From: Verrucomicrobia bacterium LW23
GTDB taxonomy: Bacteria > Verrucomicrobiota > Verrucomicrobiia > Methylacidiphilales > UBA1321
Direction of reading: 5' to 3'
Assembly (NCBI GenBank): GCA_003054695.1
Contig: QAZA01000045.1
Span: 605,956-669,955, forward strand
DNA: 64,000 bases
The notes under the pieces were generated by a model that saw nothing but the letters and a program-made list of their open reading frames with translations, made no database searches and was not told the DNA's origin. Positions 17,137 through 26,367 of this stretch are shown here, one piece after another. How positions within the stretch are numbered: position 1 is the stretch's first letter; every line of letters begins with the position of its first letter. Both the position numbers and the translations under genes were made by a program.

Positions 17137-19005
17137 ATGGTTTCCACTTCCACTGATACGCCCTCGCCGGACCACGTCAACATCGCCTCGCACCTTAGCC
17201 GCATGGCGCGGCTGTTGCCGGATAAGGCGGCGCTTATTGTCTGCACGGGCCGCGACCGCCGCACCGCCGCCGAGCCGATGGGGCGCTGCCGTTACAAACG
17301 CATCACGTTTGCCCAGCTGGACGCAGCGAGCGACCGCTACGCGCATGGCTTTGCCGCGGCCGGACTGGGACGCGGCGTCAAGGTGGCGGTGCTGCTCAAG
17401 CCGGGCGAGGACTTCTTTGCCGTTGTGTTCGCCCTCTTTAAAGTGGGCGCCGTGCAGGTGATGATCGACCCGGGCATGGGCCTGCGCAACATGCTCAGGT
17501 GCCTGGAAGAGATTCAGCCGCATGGACTTATCGGCATCCCGGCGGCCATCGCGCTCAAAAAGCTCACCTTCTCCCTGCGCAGCGTGCGCACCATCATTAC
17601 CGCCGGGCGCCGCTGGTTTTGGGGCGGACCCCGCTTGCGCGATATGCATGACGCGGCACCGGCCGCCCCCTTTACGCCGGCCGATACGCGCCGCGATGAA
17701 GACGCGGCCATCCTGTTTACCAGCGGCAGCACCGGCCTTGCAAAAGGCGTTGTGTATCAACACGGCATGTTCGATGCCCAGGTGGCGGCGCTGCGCGATC
17801 AATACGGCATTGCGCCCGACGAAGTGGATCTCGCCACCTTCCCGCCCTTCGCTCTGTTCGATCCCGCCATGGGCATGACGGCGGTGATTCCGCACATGGA
17901 CTTCCGCAAGCCCGGCTCGGTCTTTCCGCCCAATATTATCGAACCCATTCTGGAGCATGGGGTTACGCACATGTTTGGCTCCCCTGCGCTGCTCAACCGC
18001 GTGGGCCAGTTTGGCGCAAAGGCCGGCGTCAAGCTGCCCAGCCTGCGCCGCGTTATCTCCGCCGGAGCGCCGGTGCCGCCGCCGGTACTGTCACACGTGC
18101 GGCAAATGCTGGCGCCCGACGTGCACGTGCACACTCCCTACGGCGCCACCGAGTCCCTCCCCGTCGCCACCATCAGCAGCGCGGAGATCCTGGGCGAAAC
18201 CGCCGCCCTTACCGCGCTTGGCCACGGCACATGCGTCGGCCGCCCCGTCGGCAACATCACGGTGCGCACGATCCGCATCACCGACACGCCCATCGAGACG
18301 TGGAGCGACGACCTGCTGGTACCGCCCGGCACCCCCGGTGAGATCGTCGTGCGCGGCCCGGTCGTCACCCACGAATACGCCGCGCGCCCGGAGGCCACCC
18401 GCCTGGCGAAAATCGCCTGCACCCCGGATCCCACGCACGCCTCCCCCGCCCCCGCGACGGCCCCCGAAGGGCCGTCAGCAACCGGGGTCCAGCGCCCCGC
18501 GCTGGTCTGGCACAGGATGGGGGATATAGGGTGCTTTGACGGGCAGGGGCGGTTGTGGTTTTACGGACGCAAAGCGCACCGCGTTAACGGCTTACGCGAT
18601 GGCGTGCCGCACACCTGGTTTACCGATCCGTGCGAGGGCATCTTTAACGCGCTGCTGCCCGGCTTGCGCACCGCCCTGGTGGGGCTCAGGTACTCCGTTA
18701 CCACGCCCGCCACCGCGTCCCTGCGCATACCTGTTATGGTGGTGGAGGGCAACAGCCTGATTCGCGGCGTCTCCACGGCCAGGGAACGCGTACTGGCGGC
18801 GCGCCGATGGCCCGCGCTGCGCAAAAAGCTGCGCGAGGTTCTGGACCAGCACGAGCCGACGCGCGGCATTAAACGCGTGGCGCTGTACTCCGGCTCCTTT
18901 CCTGTCGATATCCGCCACAACAGCAAGATCTTCCGCGAGAAACTGGCGGACTGGATGGAAGGCCAGCCGGCCAGCAATCGCGGCGAGATCGCGGGGAAGG
19001 AGTGA
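17137..19005 (+). CDS. OleC-like AMP-dependent acyl ligase
   Basis: A 622-residue ANL-superfamily enzyme (acyl-CoA synthetase fold). The P-loop-like motif is FTSGSTGLAKG (about 192-202) and the adenylate motif is YGATES. The segment FALFDPAMGMTAVIP followed by PHMDFRKPG and GVTHMFGSPALLNR closely resembles OleC, which makes beta-lactones from beta-hydroxy acids in long-chain olefin synthesis. OleA, OleB and OleD are not nearby, so it could instead be a general fatty-acid CoA ligase of this clade. A Pro/Ala-rich insert sits near residues 427-452, between the HEYAARPEA region and HRMGDIG. The ATG follows GCCGCC; no Shine-Dalgarno. Confidence 0.8.
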   Translation: MVSTSTDTPSPDHVNIASHLSRMARLLPDKAALIVCTGRDRRTAAEPMGRCRYKRITFAQLDAASDRYAHGFAAAGLGRGVKVAVLLKPGEDFFAVVFALFKVGAVQVMIDPGMGLRNMLRCLEEIQPHGLIGIPAAIALKKLTFSLRSVRTIITAGRRWFWGGPRLRDMHDAAPAAPFTPADTRRDEDAAILFTSGSTGLAKGVVYQHGMFDAQVAALRDQYGIAPDEVDLATFPPFALFDPAMGMTAVIPHMDFRKPGSVFPPNIIEPILEHGVTHMFGSPALLNRVGQFGAKAGVKLPSLRRVISAGAPVPPPVLSHVRQMLAPDVHVHTPYGATESLPVATISSAEILGETAALTALGHGTCVGRPVGNITVRTIRITDTPIETWSDDLLVPPGTPGEIVVRGPVVTHEYAARPEATRLAKIACTPDPTHASPAPATAPEGPSATGVQRPALVWHRMGDIGCFDGQGRLWFYGRKAHRVNGLRDGVPHTWFTDPCEGIFNALLPGLRTALVGLRYSVTTPATASLRIPVMVVEGNSLIRGVSTARERVLAARRWPALRKKLREVLDQHEPTRGIKRVALYSGSFPVDIRHNSKIFREKLADWMEGQPASNRGEIAGKE

Positions 19006-19219
19006 GAGCGGGGATCGGAGCGCGCCCCCTCAAAATGTCACACCAACGTCATTTGCCAATATACGCGGCGCGGCGCAGACTGCGTTTGGCGGAGGCGCCG
19101 TCGTTTTAGCGCACAAACCCATCAAAAGCGGGCAGGCTCGCTCGTTAACGACGTAGCGCGCTCATCCTCGAGCTGCCGCGCTGCTCCCCGCGCCCCGCCC
19201 CTTCCCCATCGACGCTGAA

Positions 19220-19687
19220 ATGAACACCGCAAGCCCTGTTTCAGAGCCGGCTCACCTTCCCCCCGCCACACCCTCTGCCCACGCGGAGACAACCGCACGC
19301 CAGGGTGCTGCCGAGCTGCCCGATGTGGCGGCGGCGATGGTCGCGGCGGCGGACCCCGGCCCCGAGGCATCCGGCGGCGCCTCGCCGGACTCGAAGAACG
19401 CCATGCGCAGGCGCCGGCGGATTCCGCTGAGCCATGGCGCCGGCCTGGCGCTCATTGCAGGCGGCGTTGCGGGCGTCATTCTTCCCGGCATCCCCGGCTT
19501 TCCGCTGCTGATCCTTGGCGCCGCCGTGCTGGCCCCCAGCGTGCCGGCCCTCGCCCGCGCCAACGAGTGGGTGCAGGACAGCTTTCCCGAAGTGTATGAC
19601 GAAGCGCTGAACTTTGCCGACCGCTTTGCCGCCGACTTCGAAAAGCGCTTTCCCTCGGAGAAGCCGCCGGAGCCGCCGGCAGGCTGA
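19220..19687 (+). CDS. Small membrane protein (PGPGW-like)
   Basis: A 155-residue protein with a disordered Ala/Pro-rich N-terminal half (1-60), a basic stretch RRRRRIP, then one or two hydrophobic segments (about 73-108) containing PGIPGFPLLILGAAVLAP. It ends in an acidic-basic amphipathic tail. The PGxPGFPLLILG pattern is like the small PGPGW/DUF454-type membrane proteins, but the match is short. Function unknown. It sits alone between the OleC-like ligase and a secreted hydrolase, all on the plus strand. A later start is possible because the N-terminal half has no recognisable domain. Confidence 0.65.
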   Translation: MNTASPVSEPAHLPPATPSAHAETTARQGAAELPDVAAAMVAAADPGPEASGGASPDSKNAMRRRRRIPLSHGAGLALIAGGVAGVILPGIPGFPLLILGAAVLAPSVPALARANEWVQDSFPEVYDEALNFADRFAADFEKRFPSEKPPEPPAG

Positions 19688-19829
19688 GCGTTCCGCGCGG
19701 TATCCAAAGCGTTACATCTTTGAGGCGGGGTGTAGCTCTTTTGGCTGAAGTGCAAAATATTTCGTTGTGGCGATAGCTTTTTCTGTAAGATTTGTGTAAG
19801 AAAAGGCATCCATTCCAGTAATTGCACTT

Positions 19830-20867
19830 ATGCCTATCTCCTTCTTATCACCGTCAGTGTTCTTCCTGGGCCATCGAGTGGCTCGCGCTGCGGCAGCGCT
19901 TTGTGTTGCGACAGTGCTTTTCGCGCTGCCGCAGGTATCCTTGGCGGCAACGTTTGAAATAACACCGAAGGACAAGCCGATCGAGACGGCCGACTTTCGC
20001 TGCGTGCTGCCTGACAGCGTCACTAAGGTGCGCGGCGTCCTCGTCCTGGTGCCCGGTGCCTTTGGCGACGGCCGCAACATGGCGACGGAGCGCGACTGGC
20101 AGGCCCTGGCGGAGAAACATCAGCTGGCCATTGTGGCGTGCAGCATGAAGAACAAGGAGAAGGACTGGAGCTACCAGACGGCCGCCAACGCAGGCAAGGC
20201 GATCCTCTCGGCCATTAAGGAGTTTGCCGTGCTGAGCAAACACCCGGAGATTGAGAACGCGCCGCTGGCCTTCTGGGGGCACTCCGCGGGCGGACAGGTG
20301 GCCTATAACTTTACGCTGGCCCATCCCCGGCGCGTCGCGGCCTTTACTGTCAACAAGGGCGCCACTTACGAGGGCGGCTCCCCCTCCAACGACATGCTGA
20401 AGGTGCCGGGCATCTTCTTCCTGGGCAGCAAGGACTCGAAGGAGCGCGTCGATAACATTACCAACATTTACGAGGGCGGCCGCCGGCGCGGCGCCGTGTG
20501 GTGCCTGGTGGTGGAGAAGGACGAGGGCCATGGCGTCGGCGTCTCCAAACGCATGGGCTACCAGTTTCTGGACAACGCCCTGGCCGCCCGCCTGCCCGGC
20601 GGCACACCCGGCGGCGGCAGCAGCACTCCTGCGGCCGGCAGCAGCCCGCTGAGCGACTTTCCCGACCTGAACACGGGCGGCCGAGGCCCTGTGTCCGGCG
20701 GCGGCCCGGAGGTTAAGCTGAACGATCTGCCCGAAAAGGATGGCTTTATCGGCAACCTTAAAACCGGCGAGGTGACGCCCGGGGCCAATGGCGGCTCCCG
20801 CACCGGCACGTCGTGGCTCCTGAACAAGGATTTTGCGACCGCCTGGAGCGATTTTGTGAAGAAATAG
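19830..20867 (+). CDS. Secreted alpha/beta hydrolase
   Basis: A 345-residue protein with an N-terminal signal peptide (about 1-40, hydrophobic core AAAALCVATVLFAL). The hydrolase fold shows the oxyanion strand GVLVLVPGAFGDG, the nucleophile elbow GHSAGG, a candidate acid in LGSKDSKER and the catalytic His in EKDEGHGVG. It is probably an esterase or feruloyl-esterase-like enzyme acting in the periplasm. The last 80 residues are Gly/Pro/Ser-rich, then a short conserved-looking end with NKDFATAWSDF. Substrate unknown. The A+T-rich 140 bases upstream may hold its promoter. Confidence 0.85.
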   Translation: MPISFLSPSVFFLGHRVARAAAALCVATVLFALPQVSLAATFEITPKDKPIETADFRCVLPDSVTKVRGVLVLVPGAFGDGRNMATERDWQALAEKHQLAIVACSMKNKEKDWSYQTAANAGKAILSAIKEFAVLSKHPEIENAPLAFWGHSAGGQVAYNFTLAHPRRVAAFTVNKGATYEGGSPSNDMLKVPGIFFLGSKDSKERVDNITNIYEGGRRRGAVWCLVVEKDEGHGVGVSKRMGYQFLDNALAARLPGGTPGGGSSTPAAGSSPLSDFPDLNTGGRGPVSGGGPEVKLNDLPEKDGFIGNLKTGEVTPGANGGSRTGTSWLLNKDFATAWSDFVKK

Positions 20868-21139
20868 CGCGCACGCACGCGGGGGGGAAGGAGTGGGGGA
20901 AAGGCGGAGTCTTCAACCCCGGATTGTACGGATTACACGGAAGGGGAGGCGGATTGGGACGGACACCCCCTGTGCCAGTGTGCCAGTGTGCCTGGCCACT
21001 GGCTCCCCCCACGTTCCCATTGCGCGGCGGCCGGGGTGTGCTACACTTGGGCAAGGGTGTGCGACTGTCGCCCTCCTCCTCCCTGCTCCTCCTTTGTCCC
21101 CACACCTGGCGCCTCCCTGCCGCCACGCCATTCCCCGCC

Positions 21140-22003
21140 ATGATCTGCCGCCGCCTCCCTCCCCCGCCGGGCTTCTTGCGCTTGCGCGCCGCCGCCCTGG
21201 CTTTGGCCGCGGGTGCGACATGGGTGGCGGTGGCTGTGGCGACTGGCGGGGCCGTGCAGGCTCGCGCCCAGCAGATGGGCGATCCCGGCATGCAGCAGTC
21301 GCCGACGGAGGGGACATCGGACACCAATCCTTACGGCCCGGGCTCCGCGCCGATGTACCCCAGCACGCCGCTGATGCCCTCCGACAGCGGGAGCGGCATG
21401 GCGCCGGCCGATCCCGGGGCGTATCCCCAGCCCAGCAGTCCGGATATCCTGGATCCCGGCGCGCACTCCGCGCCGCAGCACTCCGGCGGCGGCCCGTTCA
21501 CCTTCAGCAACCGCCCGCCGGCGGAGGCCTCCCGCTCGTCCGACGACAAGCCGGCGGCCGAGTCCTCGACGAAAATTACCAGCCGGCGTTTCTTTCAGGA
21601 TCCCGCCCGGGGCGTGGGCGTTTTTGAGGGCGATGTGGTGATGCAATCCCCGCAATTTCAGGTGCGGGCGCAGCGGGTGGAGATCAGCTTTAACAAGGCG
21701 CAGCAGGACAAAGTCTCCAGGCTGATTGCCGTAGGCAAAGTGGTGGTGGTGCAGCCCGATCGCCGCGGCACGGCCGACAAGCTTGTCTACGACATCGACA
21801 CCAAGCGCGTGGAGCTGACCGGCAACGCAGTGGTGCACGAGGTCAACCGCGTCATCACCGGCCCGCTCATCGTCATCGATCGCAACACCGACAGCTCGCA
21901 GGTGCTGGGCGCCGGGCGCAAGAAAATTATCCTCAACCCTGGCAACGGCAAAGCCTCCACCGGCCGCAAAGGCGCCGGCGGATCCGATTCGTCCCTGCCG
22001 TAG
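21140..22003 (+). CDS. LptA/OstA-like envelope protein
   Basis: From this ATG (after CCCCGCC) the protein is 287 residues. It starts with an RR-containing signal peptide (core AAALALAAGATWVAVAVA). A Pro/Gly/Ser-rich spacer of roughly 110 residues follows, then an OstA-type beta-jellyroll: GVFEGDVVMQSPQFQVRAQ, LIAVGKVVVVQPDRR, ADKLVYDIDTKRVELTGN. LptA-type proteins carry lipopolysaccharide across the periplasm in the Lpt bridge. The long spacer and lack of adjacent lptB/lptC make the exact role uncertain. The frame is open 109 codons upstream, but that part reads as non-coding. Confidence 0.78.
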   Translation: MICRRLPPPPGFLRLRAAALALAAGATWVAVAVATGGAVQARAQQMGDPGMQQSPTEGTSDTNPYGPGSAPMYPSTPLMPSDSGSGMAPADPGAYPQPSSPDILDPGAHSAPQHSGGGPFTFSNRPPAEASRSSDDKPAAESSTKITSRRFFQDPARGVGVFEGDVVMQSPQFQVRAQRVEISFNKAQQDKVSRLIAVGKVVVVQPDRRGTADKLVYDIDTKRVELTGNAVVHEVNRVITGPLIVIDRNTDSSQVLGAGRKKIILNPGNGKASTGRKGAGGSDSSLP

Positions 22004-22028
22004 GGCCATTCTGCATGGCTGCGGCGTT

Positions 22029-22505
22029 TTAAGGCGCGGGCGGCGCGGGCGCCTCTGCGGCGGCTTTTTTGGGCATGGAGACGATGACGGCGAACTTCTG
22101 GTAGTCCAGCTCCACGCCGCCCAGGAGTGCCAGCGTTTCCAGGGCCCGCTCGGCCGTCACGTCGCGCAGTTCCAGGTGGATTTTGGTTTCGGCGGTCTCC
22201 TTCGTCACCTGGGGCATGACGACGAGATTGAAGCCTTTCTTCTCCGGGTCCGCCGCCGTTGCCGCCACGGTAACGGCTCGCAGCGCGTCGGCCAGTGGTG
22301 AGCCCTCGAACTTGATGTGGGCGATGCGAAGGGAGCCGACGCGGCGCACCATCTCGCGATCCGGCAATTTGGGCTGTGCAGGCGGCGGGGCCAACTGCGC
22401 CAGCGCTGCCGGCAGCGGCGCGGCGATGGGGAAGATGAGGGCGGCAGCCGTGAGGGCAGCGATGGCAATCGCCGCCGCGGTGGAGGTGGAGCGGAGGGAC
22501 ATCAT
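22029..22505 (-). CDS. Secreted STN-domain-like protein
   Basis: A 158-residue protein from this ATG (an alternative ATG is one codon upstream). A signal peptide or N-terminal anchor covers the first 40 residues (AIAIAALTAAALIFPIAA). The remainder has the pattern of a secretin/TonB short N-terminal (STN) domain: IKFEGSPLADALRAVT, NLVVMPQV, KIHLELRDVTAERALETLALL and LDYQKFAVIVSMP. STN domains occur at the N-terminus of secretins and TonB receptors; here it is free-standing. It converges with the LptA-like gene, suggesting an envelope function, not identified further. Confidence 0.65.
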   Translation of the reverse strand: MMSLRSTSTAAAIAIAALTAAALIFPIAAPLPAALAQLAPPPAQPKLPDREMVRRVGSLRIAHIKFEGSPLADALRAVTVAATAADPEKKGFNLVVMPQVTKETAETKIHLELRDVTAERALETLALLGGVELDYQKFAVIVSMPKKAAAEAPAPPAP

Positions 22506-22867
22506 GTGGCGGGACCAGGACAAGGGTGAGTGGTGGCGCAGGACGCGTTGGCTGGGGCGGATTGCAAGGGGATTGAGCTCTCCACCCTTCTGCCGAAGTG
22601 GGGGCTGTAGAAAGCGGGATGGTCGGCAGTCTCCAGGCCAGCTCACGGCAGGATAGCCGGGGGAACGGCAGGGTGAGCGCGGTGCTATCGCCCATATTAA
22701 CGTGTATGCGCTATGTTTGCAAGGGCGCCCTCCCGGCCCGTCATTTCCGCAGCAAGCAAACCCATCAAGCTCATCTTTTCAACCACTACGCGCACTACTC
22801 GCGACGCGGCAGCACCTTGCCACCACACCCGGTTGTCGCTGCCCGCGAAAACAATACTTCCATTGCC
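22506..22867. other. Divergent intergenic region
   Basis: About 360 bases between the STN-like gene and a small secreted protein. Nothing recognisable apart from A+T-richer sequence at 22690-22740 and 22775-22860 that may contain promoters. A plus-strand frame runs through it into the downstream gene but lacks coding character. Confidence 0.35.
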
Positions 22868-23311
22868 ATGAAATCCATTTCCTCCCTCCTCTCCATCGCC
22901 GCCATTGTCGCCCTCTCCGCCGGCGCGGCCCCCATCACCAGTCAGGCCGCGCCGTCGTGCTGCGCCTCGCAAATGCCGGTGGCCACGCAGCAGATCGGTA
23001 ACTTCAGCAAGAGCGAGTACACAGGCTACGTGGGCCGCATGTACGCCGAGTTCGAGCTCACCTGGTCCGCCAACGGCGAGGTTGCCGGCACCTACACCTA
23101 CCCCGGAAAGCGCCGCACCATCTACCTGCTTAAAGGCGAAAACGTGCGCGAAGGCGTGCTGCGCCTGGAGGAATACACCGGCAACGAGCTCACCGCCACC
23201 ATCCACCTGCGCAAGTCCATCGACGGCACCCAGGTCGTCTGGTCCGGCGTTATGAAGAACACCGACGGCCGCGAATTTCCCGTGGAGATCCGCCGCACCG
23301 GCACCCGGTAA
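22868..23311 (+). CDS. Small secreted protein of unknown function
   Basis: A 147-residue protein beginning MKSISSLLSIAAIVALSAG with a clear signal peptide and likely cleavage near SQAAP. A CC pair lies just after (PSCCAS). The rest looks like a small beta-barrel (alternating strands from FSKSEYTGYVG to FPVEIRRTG), somewhat calycin-like, but I can name no family. The ATG follows CATTGCC, the non-Shine-Dalgarno context common here. Nothing in the neighbourhood indicates function. Confidence 0.7.
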   Translation: MKSISSLLSIAAIVALSAGAAPITSQAAPSCCASQMPVATQQIGNFSKSEYTGYVGRMYAEFELTWSANGEVAGTYTYPGKRRTIYLLKGENVREGVLRLEEYTGNELTATIHLRKSIDGTQVVWSGVMKNTDGREFPVEIRRTGTR

Positions 23312-23330
23312 AGCGGCGCCGTCCAAAAAA

Positions 23331-23376
23331 CCCCAACGTGGGTCGTATCCCTTTGCGCAACAGCGGGATATGACCC
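23331..23376. repeat. Dispersed palindromic repeat, copy 2
   Basis: CCCCAACGTGGGTCGTATCC matches the left arm at 11474 with one change. GGGTCGTATCCC (23340-23351) pairs with GGGATATGACCC (23365-23376) with one mismatch. Confidence 0.7.
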
Positions 23377-23394
23377 TGGGCCATGTCATGGAGT

Positions 23395-23413
23395 GGCTCC
23401 GCCGTTCTCGGAG
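23395..23413 (-). repeat. Copy of the CTCCGAGAACGGCGGAGCC repeat
   Basis: GGCTCCGCCGTTCTCGGAG is the exact complement of the core at 6836-6854. A third related copy is at 54259-54283. Confidence 0.7.
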
Positions 23414-23731
23414 ACCTAACCCCCTTTTGTTGGCAACGCGAAGGATATGATTTCAGCCAATTGTATGGTATAGTGGATGAAGGAAGCCGTCGGCGAGGAA
23501 TTACTGGATGGCGGCGCATTGTCTTGTCTGCTTATCGACAATGCATGGAGCCCTGGCCGCCCCCGGCGCGCCATTGCGGCTGTTCCTGCCGTGCGTGCTC
23601 ATTCAAGCGCCATTGTGGCGAAAGGGAAATGCAGTGTCCGCATCGCTGTTGTTATCAAGCAGTTAGCTTCTGACCGAGAGACATCTCGGGGTGTTGCGGT
23701 TTCGTCGCGTTAAAAAAACCTACAGAAATTG

Positions 23732-23760
23732 TTGACATTAGCCCGGCATTTCATTATCCA
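23732..23760 (+). promoter_or_regulatory. Candidate sigma70 promoter of the sulfate-binding protein gene
   Basis: TTGACA (23732-23737), 17 bases, TATCCA (23755-23760). Two similar sequences, ACCTACAGAAATT (23718) and ACCTATAGACATT (23765), bracket it 47 bases apart and could be operator half-sites. The resulting leader would be about 178 bases. Confidence 0.4.
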
Positions 23761-23944
23761 TAAAACCTATAGACATTAAGTTGAATGGTTGCGAGCGCTT
23801 CCACGCCTCCCCGGCCGGTCGCACGACACCCCTTACTGATCTCTCCTGTCTCCTCCCTGCCCCTGCTCTCCAGGGGGCGAGGGGGGAGCGACGAGCGGTA
23901 CATTAATCAACTTTCCACCATCATCCTGTAACCGGCACACACCC

Positions 23945-24982
23945 ATGAAGATGACATCCACCACCTGGCTCTCCCGCCTTAAACACGCCACCGCCGCCGC
24001 CGCGGTTGCCGCCACCATGCTGGCCGGCTCCCTCGCCCAGGCCGCCAATATCGAGATCCTGAACGTCTCGTACGATCCCACCCGCGAGTTCTACGCCGAG
24101 TTTAACGCCGCCTTTGCCAAGGAGTACAAGGCCAAGACGGGTGACGACGTGACCATCCGCCAGTCCCACGGCGGCAGCGGCAAGCAGGCCCGCTCGGTTA
24201 TCGACGGACTCTCCGCCGACGTGGTGACCCTGGCGCTGGCCAGCGACATCGACCTTATTGCCGAGAAAAGCAAGCTGCTGCCTGCCGACTGGCAGAAGAA
24301 GCTGGCCGACAACAGCTCGCCCTACACTTCCACCATCGTTTTCCTCGTCCGCAAAGGCAACCCCAAGGCGCTGAAGGACTGGGACGATATCGTCAAGCCC
24401 GGCATCTCCGTCATCACCCCCAACCCCAAAACCTCCGGCGGCGCCCGCTGGAACTACCTGGCCGCCTGGGCCTTTGCCCGCGAAAAGTTTGGCAAGGACG
24501 ACGCCAAGGTGTTTGACTTTGTAAAGGCGCTGTTCAAGAACGTGGAGGTGCTGGACACCGGCGCCCGCGGCTCCACCATTACCTTCACCAAAAAAGGTGT
24601 GGGCGACGTGCTGCTGGCCTGGGAGAATGAGGCCCACCTGGCCCTCAAGGAGTTCCCCGGCGAGTACGAGATTGTGACGCCCACCCTCAGCATCCTGGCC
24701 GAGCCCCCCGTGGCCGTGGTGGATGGCGTGGTGGACCAGCGCGGCACCCGCAAGGTGGCCCAGGCCTACCTGGACTTCCTCTACACCCCCGCCGGCCAGG
24801 AGCTTGCCGCCAAGCACTACTACCGCCCCCGCAACAAGGAAGTCGCCGCCAAGTACCCCATCTTTAAGGAAGTGCGCCTCATCACCGTAGACGAAGCGTT
24901 TGGCGGATGGGTCAAGGCTCAGCCCGAGCACTTCGGCGACGGCGCCTTCTTCGACAAGATCCAGGCCGCGATTCAGAAGTAA
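23945..24982 (+). CDS. sbp: Sulfate/thiosulfate ABC transporter binding protein
   Basis: A 345-residue periplasmic binding protein with a signal peptide ending near LAQAA. The mature start [19 protein letters not shown], then [26 protein letters not shown] and [19 protein letters not shown], is the sulfate-binding signature of Sbp/CysP. It captures sulfate or thiosulfate and delivers it to CysTWA permease-ATPase. Those genes are not adjacent on either side, so the receptor is encoded alone here. The ATG follows ACACACCC without a Shine-Dalgarno. Expression is probably sulfur-regulated, judging from family and the long leader, but no operator is known. Confidence 0.93.
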   Translation: MKMTSTTWLSRLKHATAAAAVAATMLAGSLAQAANIEILNVSYDPTREFYAEFNAAFAKEYKAKTGDDVTIRQSHGGSGKQARSVIDGLSADVVTLALASDIDLIAEKSKLLPADWQKKLADNSSPYTSTIVFLVRKGNPKALKDWDDIVKPGISVITPNPKTSGGARWNYLAAWAFAREKFGKDDAKVFDFVKALFKNVEVLDTGARGSTITFTKKGVGDVLLAWENEAHLALKEFPGEYEIVTPTLSILAEPPVAVVDGVVDQRGTRKVAQAYLDFLYTPAGQELAAKHYYRPRNKEVAAKYPIFKEVRLITVDEAFGGWVKAQPEHFGDGAFFDKIQAAIQK

Positions 24983-25493
24983 TCTCGCTTGCCCACGGGC
25001 CTTGCTCCAATCCGGACGACGATACCGGAGCCGCCGGATCAACCGCGCAGCCCGTCAGCTCCCGCCGATAATCGAGGCAGATCGGCGGGAGTGCGCGAGC
25101 CGGCGCGGTTCGGCGGCGGGGTGCGGAGGGGGGTATTCCAGCCTCGCCGCACCCTCAGCAGCGCCTGGCCTTGCCAGGCCTGACAACGGAGCGGGTGGAT
25201 GCTATCGCGGCGCTTTCCATCCTGCGCCATCTCTATTACATTTATCACTTTAACCCGGGCAATGCCCGACTTCCTCCATCGCGCTGCAGACAGCCGCATC
25301 CACAAGCCCGCCTCCCCAGCCCCCTATGCCACGGCCACGATCCCGCACGACATCCCGCAGGTCCGGCGCCGTTGACGGCCATGGAGCCGCCGCGGGGGGA
25401 TCGCGCAGGGCGGCAGGTGGTGGCGGTGGAAGGCCGGGCGCGAGCGGCGCCGCGGCGGCAAAAGCGGGCGCACGCCCCGCGCGCGACCCCGGG
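24983..25493. other. Intergenic region with two GC hairpins
   Basis: About 510 bases. CTCCCGCCGA (25059-25068) pairs perfectly with TCGGCGGGAG (25082-25091), and GCCTGGC (25163-25169) with GCCAGGC (25173-25179). The first lies 77 bases after sbp and may end its transcript, though no T-tract follows. The frame of the next gene is open from 25326, but that part is Gly/Ala/Arg-rich and reads as non-coding. Confidence 0.45.
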
Positions 25494-26297
25494 ATGCAGT
25501 GGAAGAGCCGCAAGCTGGCGCGCCTGCTGGAGCCGCTCAACACGCTGTGCGCAGTCTCCGATAAGCTCTACGAGTCGCCGTTGAGCCCCTTTCTTGTCGC
25601 CGGCCAGGTGCACCGGCTGCCCCGCTACGTGTTTATCAGCCCCGGATGGGACGGCCCCTACCTGCGCGTCGGGCTGTTCGCAGCCATCCACGGCGACGAA
25701 ATTGCCGGCAGCCACGCTCTGGTGCGGCTGCTGCAGCGCTGGCAGGAGAATCCCGACGAGGTGCGCGGGTACGAGCTGTTTGTCTACCCCGTGTGCAACC
25801 CCAGCGGCTTTGATACCGGCACGCGCCACAATGCGCAGGATCTGGACCTGAACCGCGAGTTCTGGCACGACCCGCCCAGCGGCCAGCCCGAGGTGCGCGC
25901 GCTGGAGCAGGAGCTCTCCGCCCTGCAGTTTGACGGCATCATCTCCCTGCACGCCGACGACACCAGCGAGGGCCTCTACGGCCTCGTCAACGGCGCCAGC
26001 CTCACCCGCTACGTGCTGGAGCCCGCGCTGAATGCCGCCGAGCGCTACCTGCCGCGGAATCACGACGCGTCCATCGACGGCTTTGCCGCGCACAACGGCA
26101 TTGTGATGGAGCCCTGCCCCCAGTGCTACCGCGGCGTCCTCTCCGCCCCGGAGGAAAGCGCGCCCCGCCCCTTTGAGATTGTGTTTGAGACGCCGCAGGG
26201 TGCCCCGCTGGAGGCGCAGATCCACGCGCACATGGCGGCCGTCCACACGATGCTGGAGACGTACCGCGTGATGCGCTCCGAGGCGCAAAATATTTAG
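25494..26297 (+). CDS. M14-like succinylglutamate desuccinylase/aspartoacylase family protein
   Basis: A 267-residue protein from this ATG. It has the zinc-binding signature of the M14 carboxypeptidase/AstE-AspA group: FAAIHGDEIAGSHAL (H and E ligands), NPSGFDTGTRHNAQDLDLNREF, and a third His in SLHADDTSEGLYG. Members cleave amide bonds of N-acyl amino acids or small peptides. The C-terminal Glu is likely in PFEIVFETP. Substrate unknown. The upstream ATGs at 25326 and 25380 add only low-complexity sequence. It converges with the LacI-type regulator gene. Confidence 0.8.
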   Translation: MQWKSRKLARLLEPLNTLCAVSDKLYESPLSPFLVAGQVHRLPRYVFISPGWDGPYLRVGLFAAIHGDEIAGSHALVRLLQRWQENPDEVRGYELFVYPVCNPSGFDTGTRHNAQDLDLNREFWHDPPSGQPEVRALEQELSALQFDGIISLHADDTSEGLYGLVNGASLTRYVLEPALNAAERYLPRNHDASIDGFAAHNGIVMEPCPQCYRGVLSAPEESAPRPFEIVFETPQGAPLEAQIHAHMAAVHTMLETYRVMRSEAQNI

Positions 26298-26367
26298 CCG
26301 CAAGCGGTTGCGCTGAGCGTGCGCCAGCGTTGGGCGCCGTGCGAGCTGTGCGGATTGGTCTCAGGTC

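Larger units (their letters stand above)
23312..23944. other. Intergenic region upstream of the sulfate-binding protein gene
   Basis: About 630 bases. It contains a copy of the CCCCAACG/CGTATCCC repeat (23331-23376), a copy of the GAACGGC palindrome (23395-23413), a candidate promoter (23732-23760), two similar 13-mers (23718-23730 and 23765-23777) and a GC hairpin in the presumed leader (23859-23878). No convincing gene. Confidence 0.5.

Noticed and set aside
25059..25091. Rho-independent terminator of sbp
   Set aside because: The 10-bp GC stem is perfect but no T-tract follows, so it was recorded only as a hairpin in the intergenic note.
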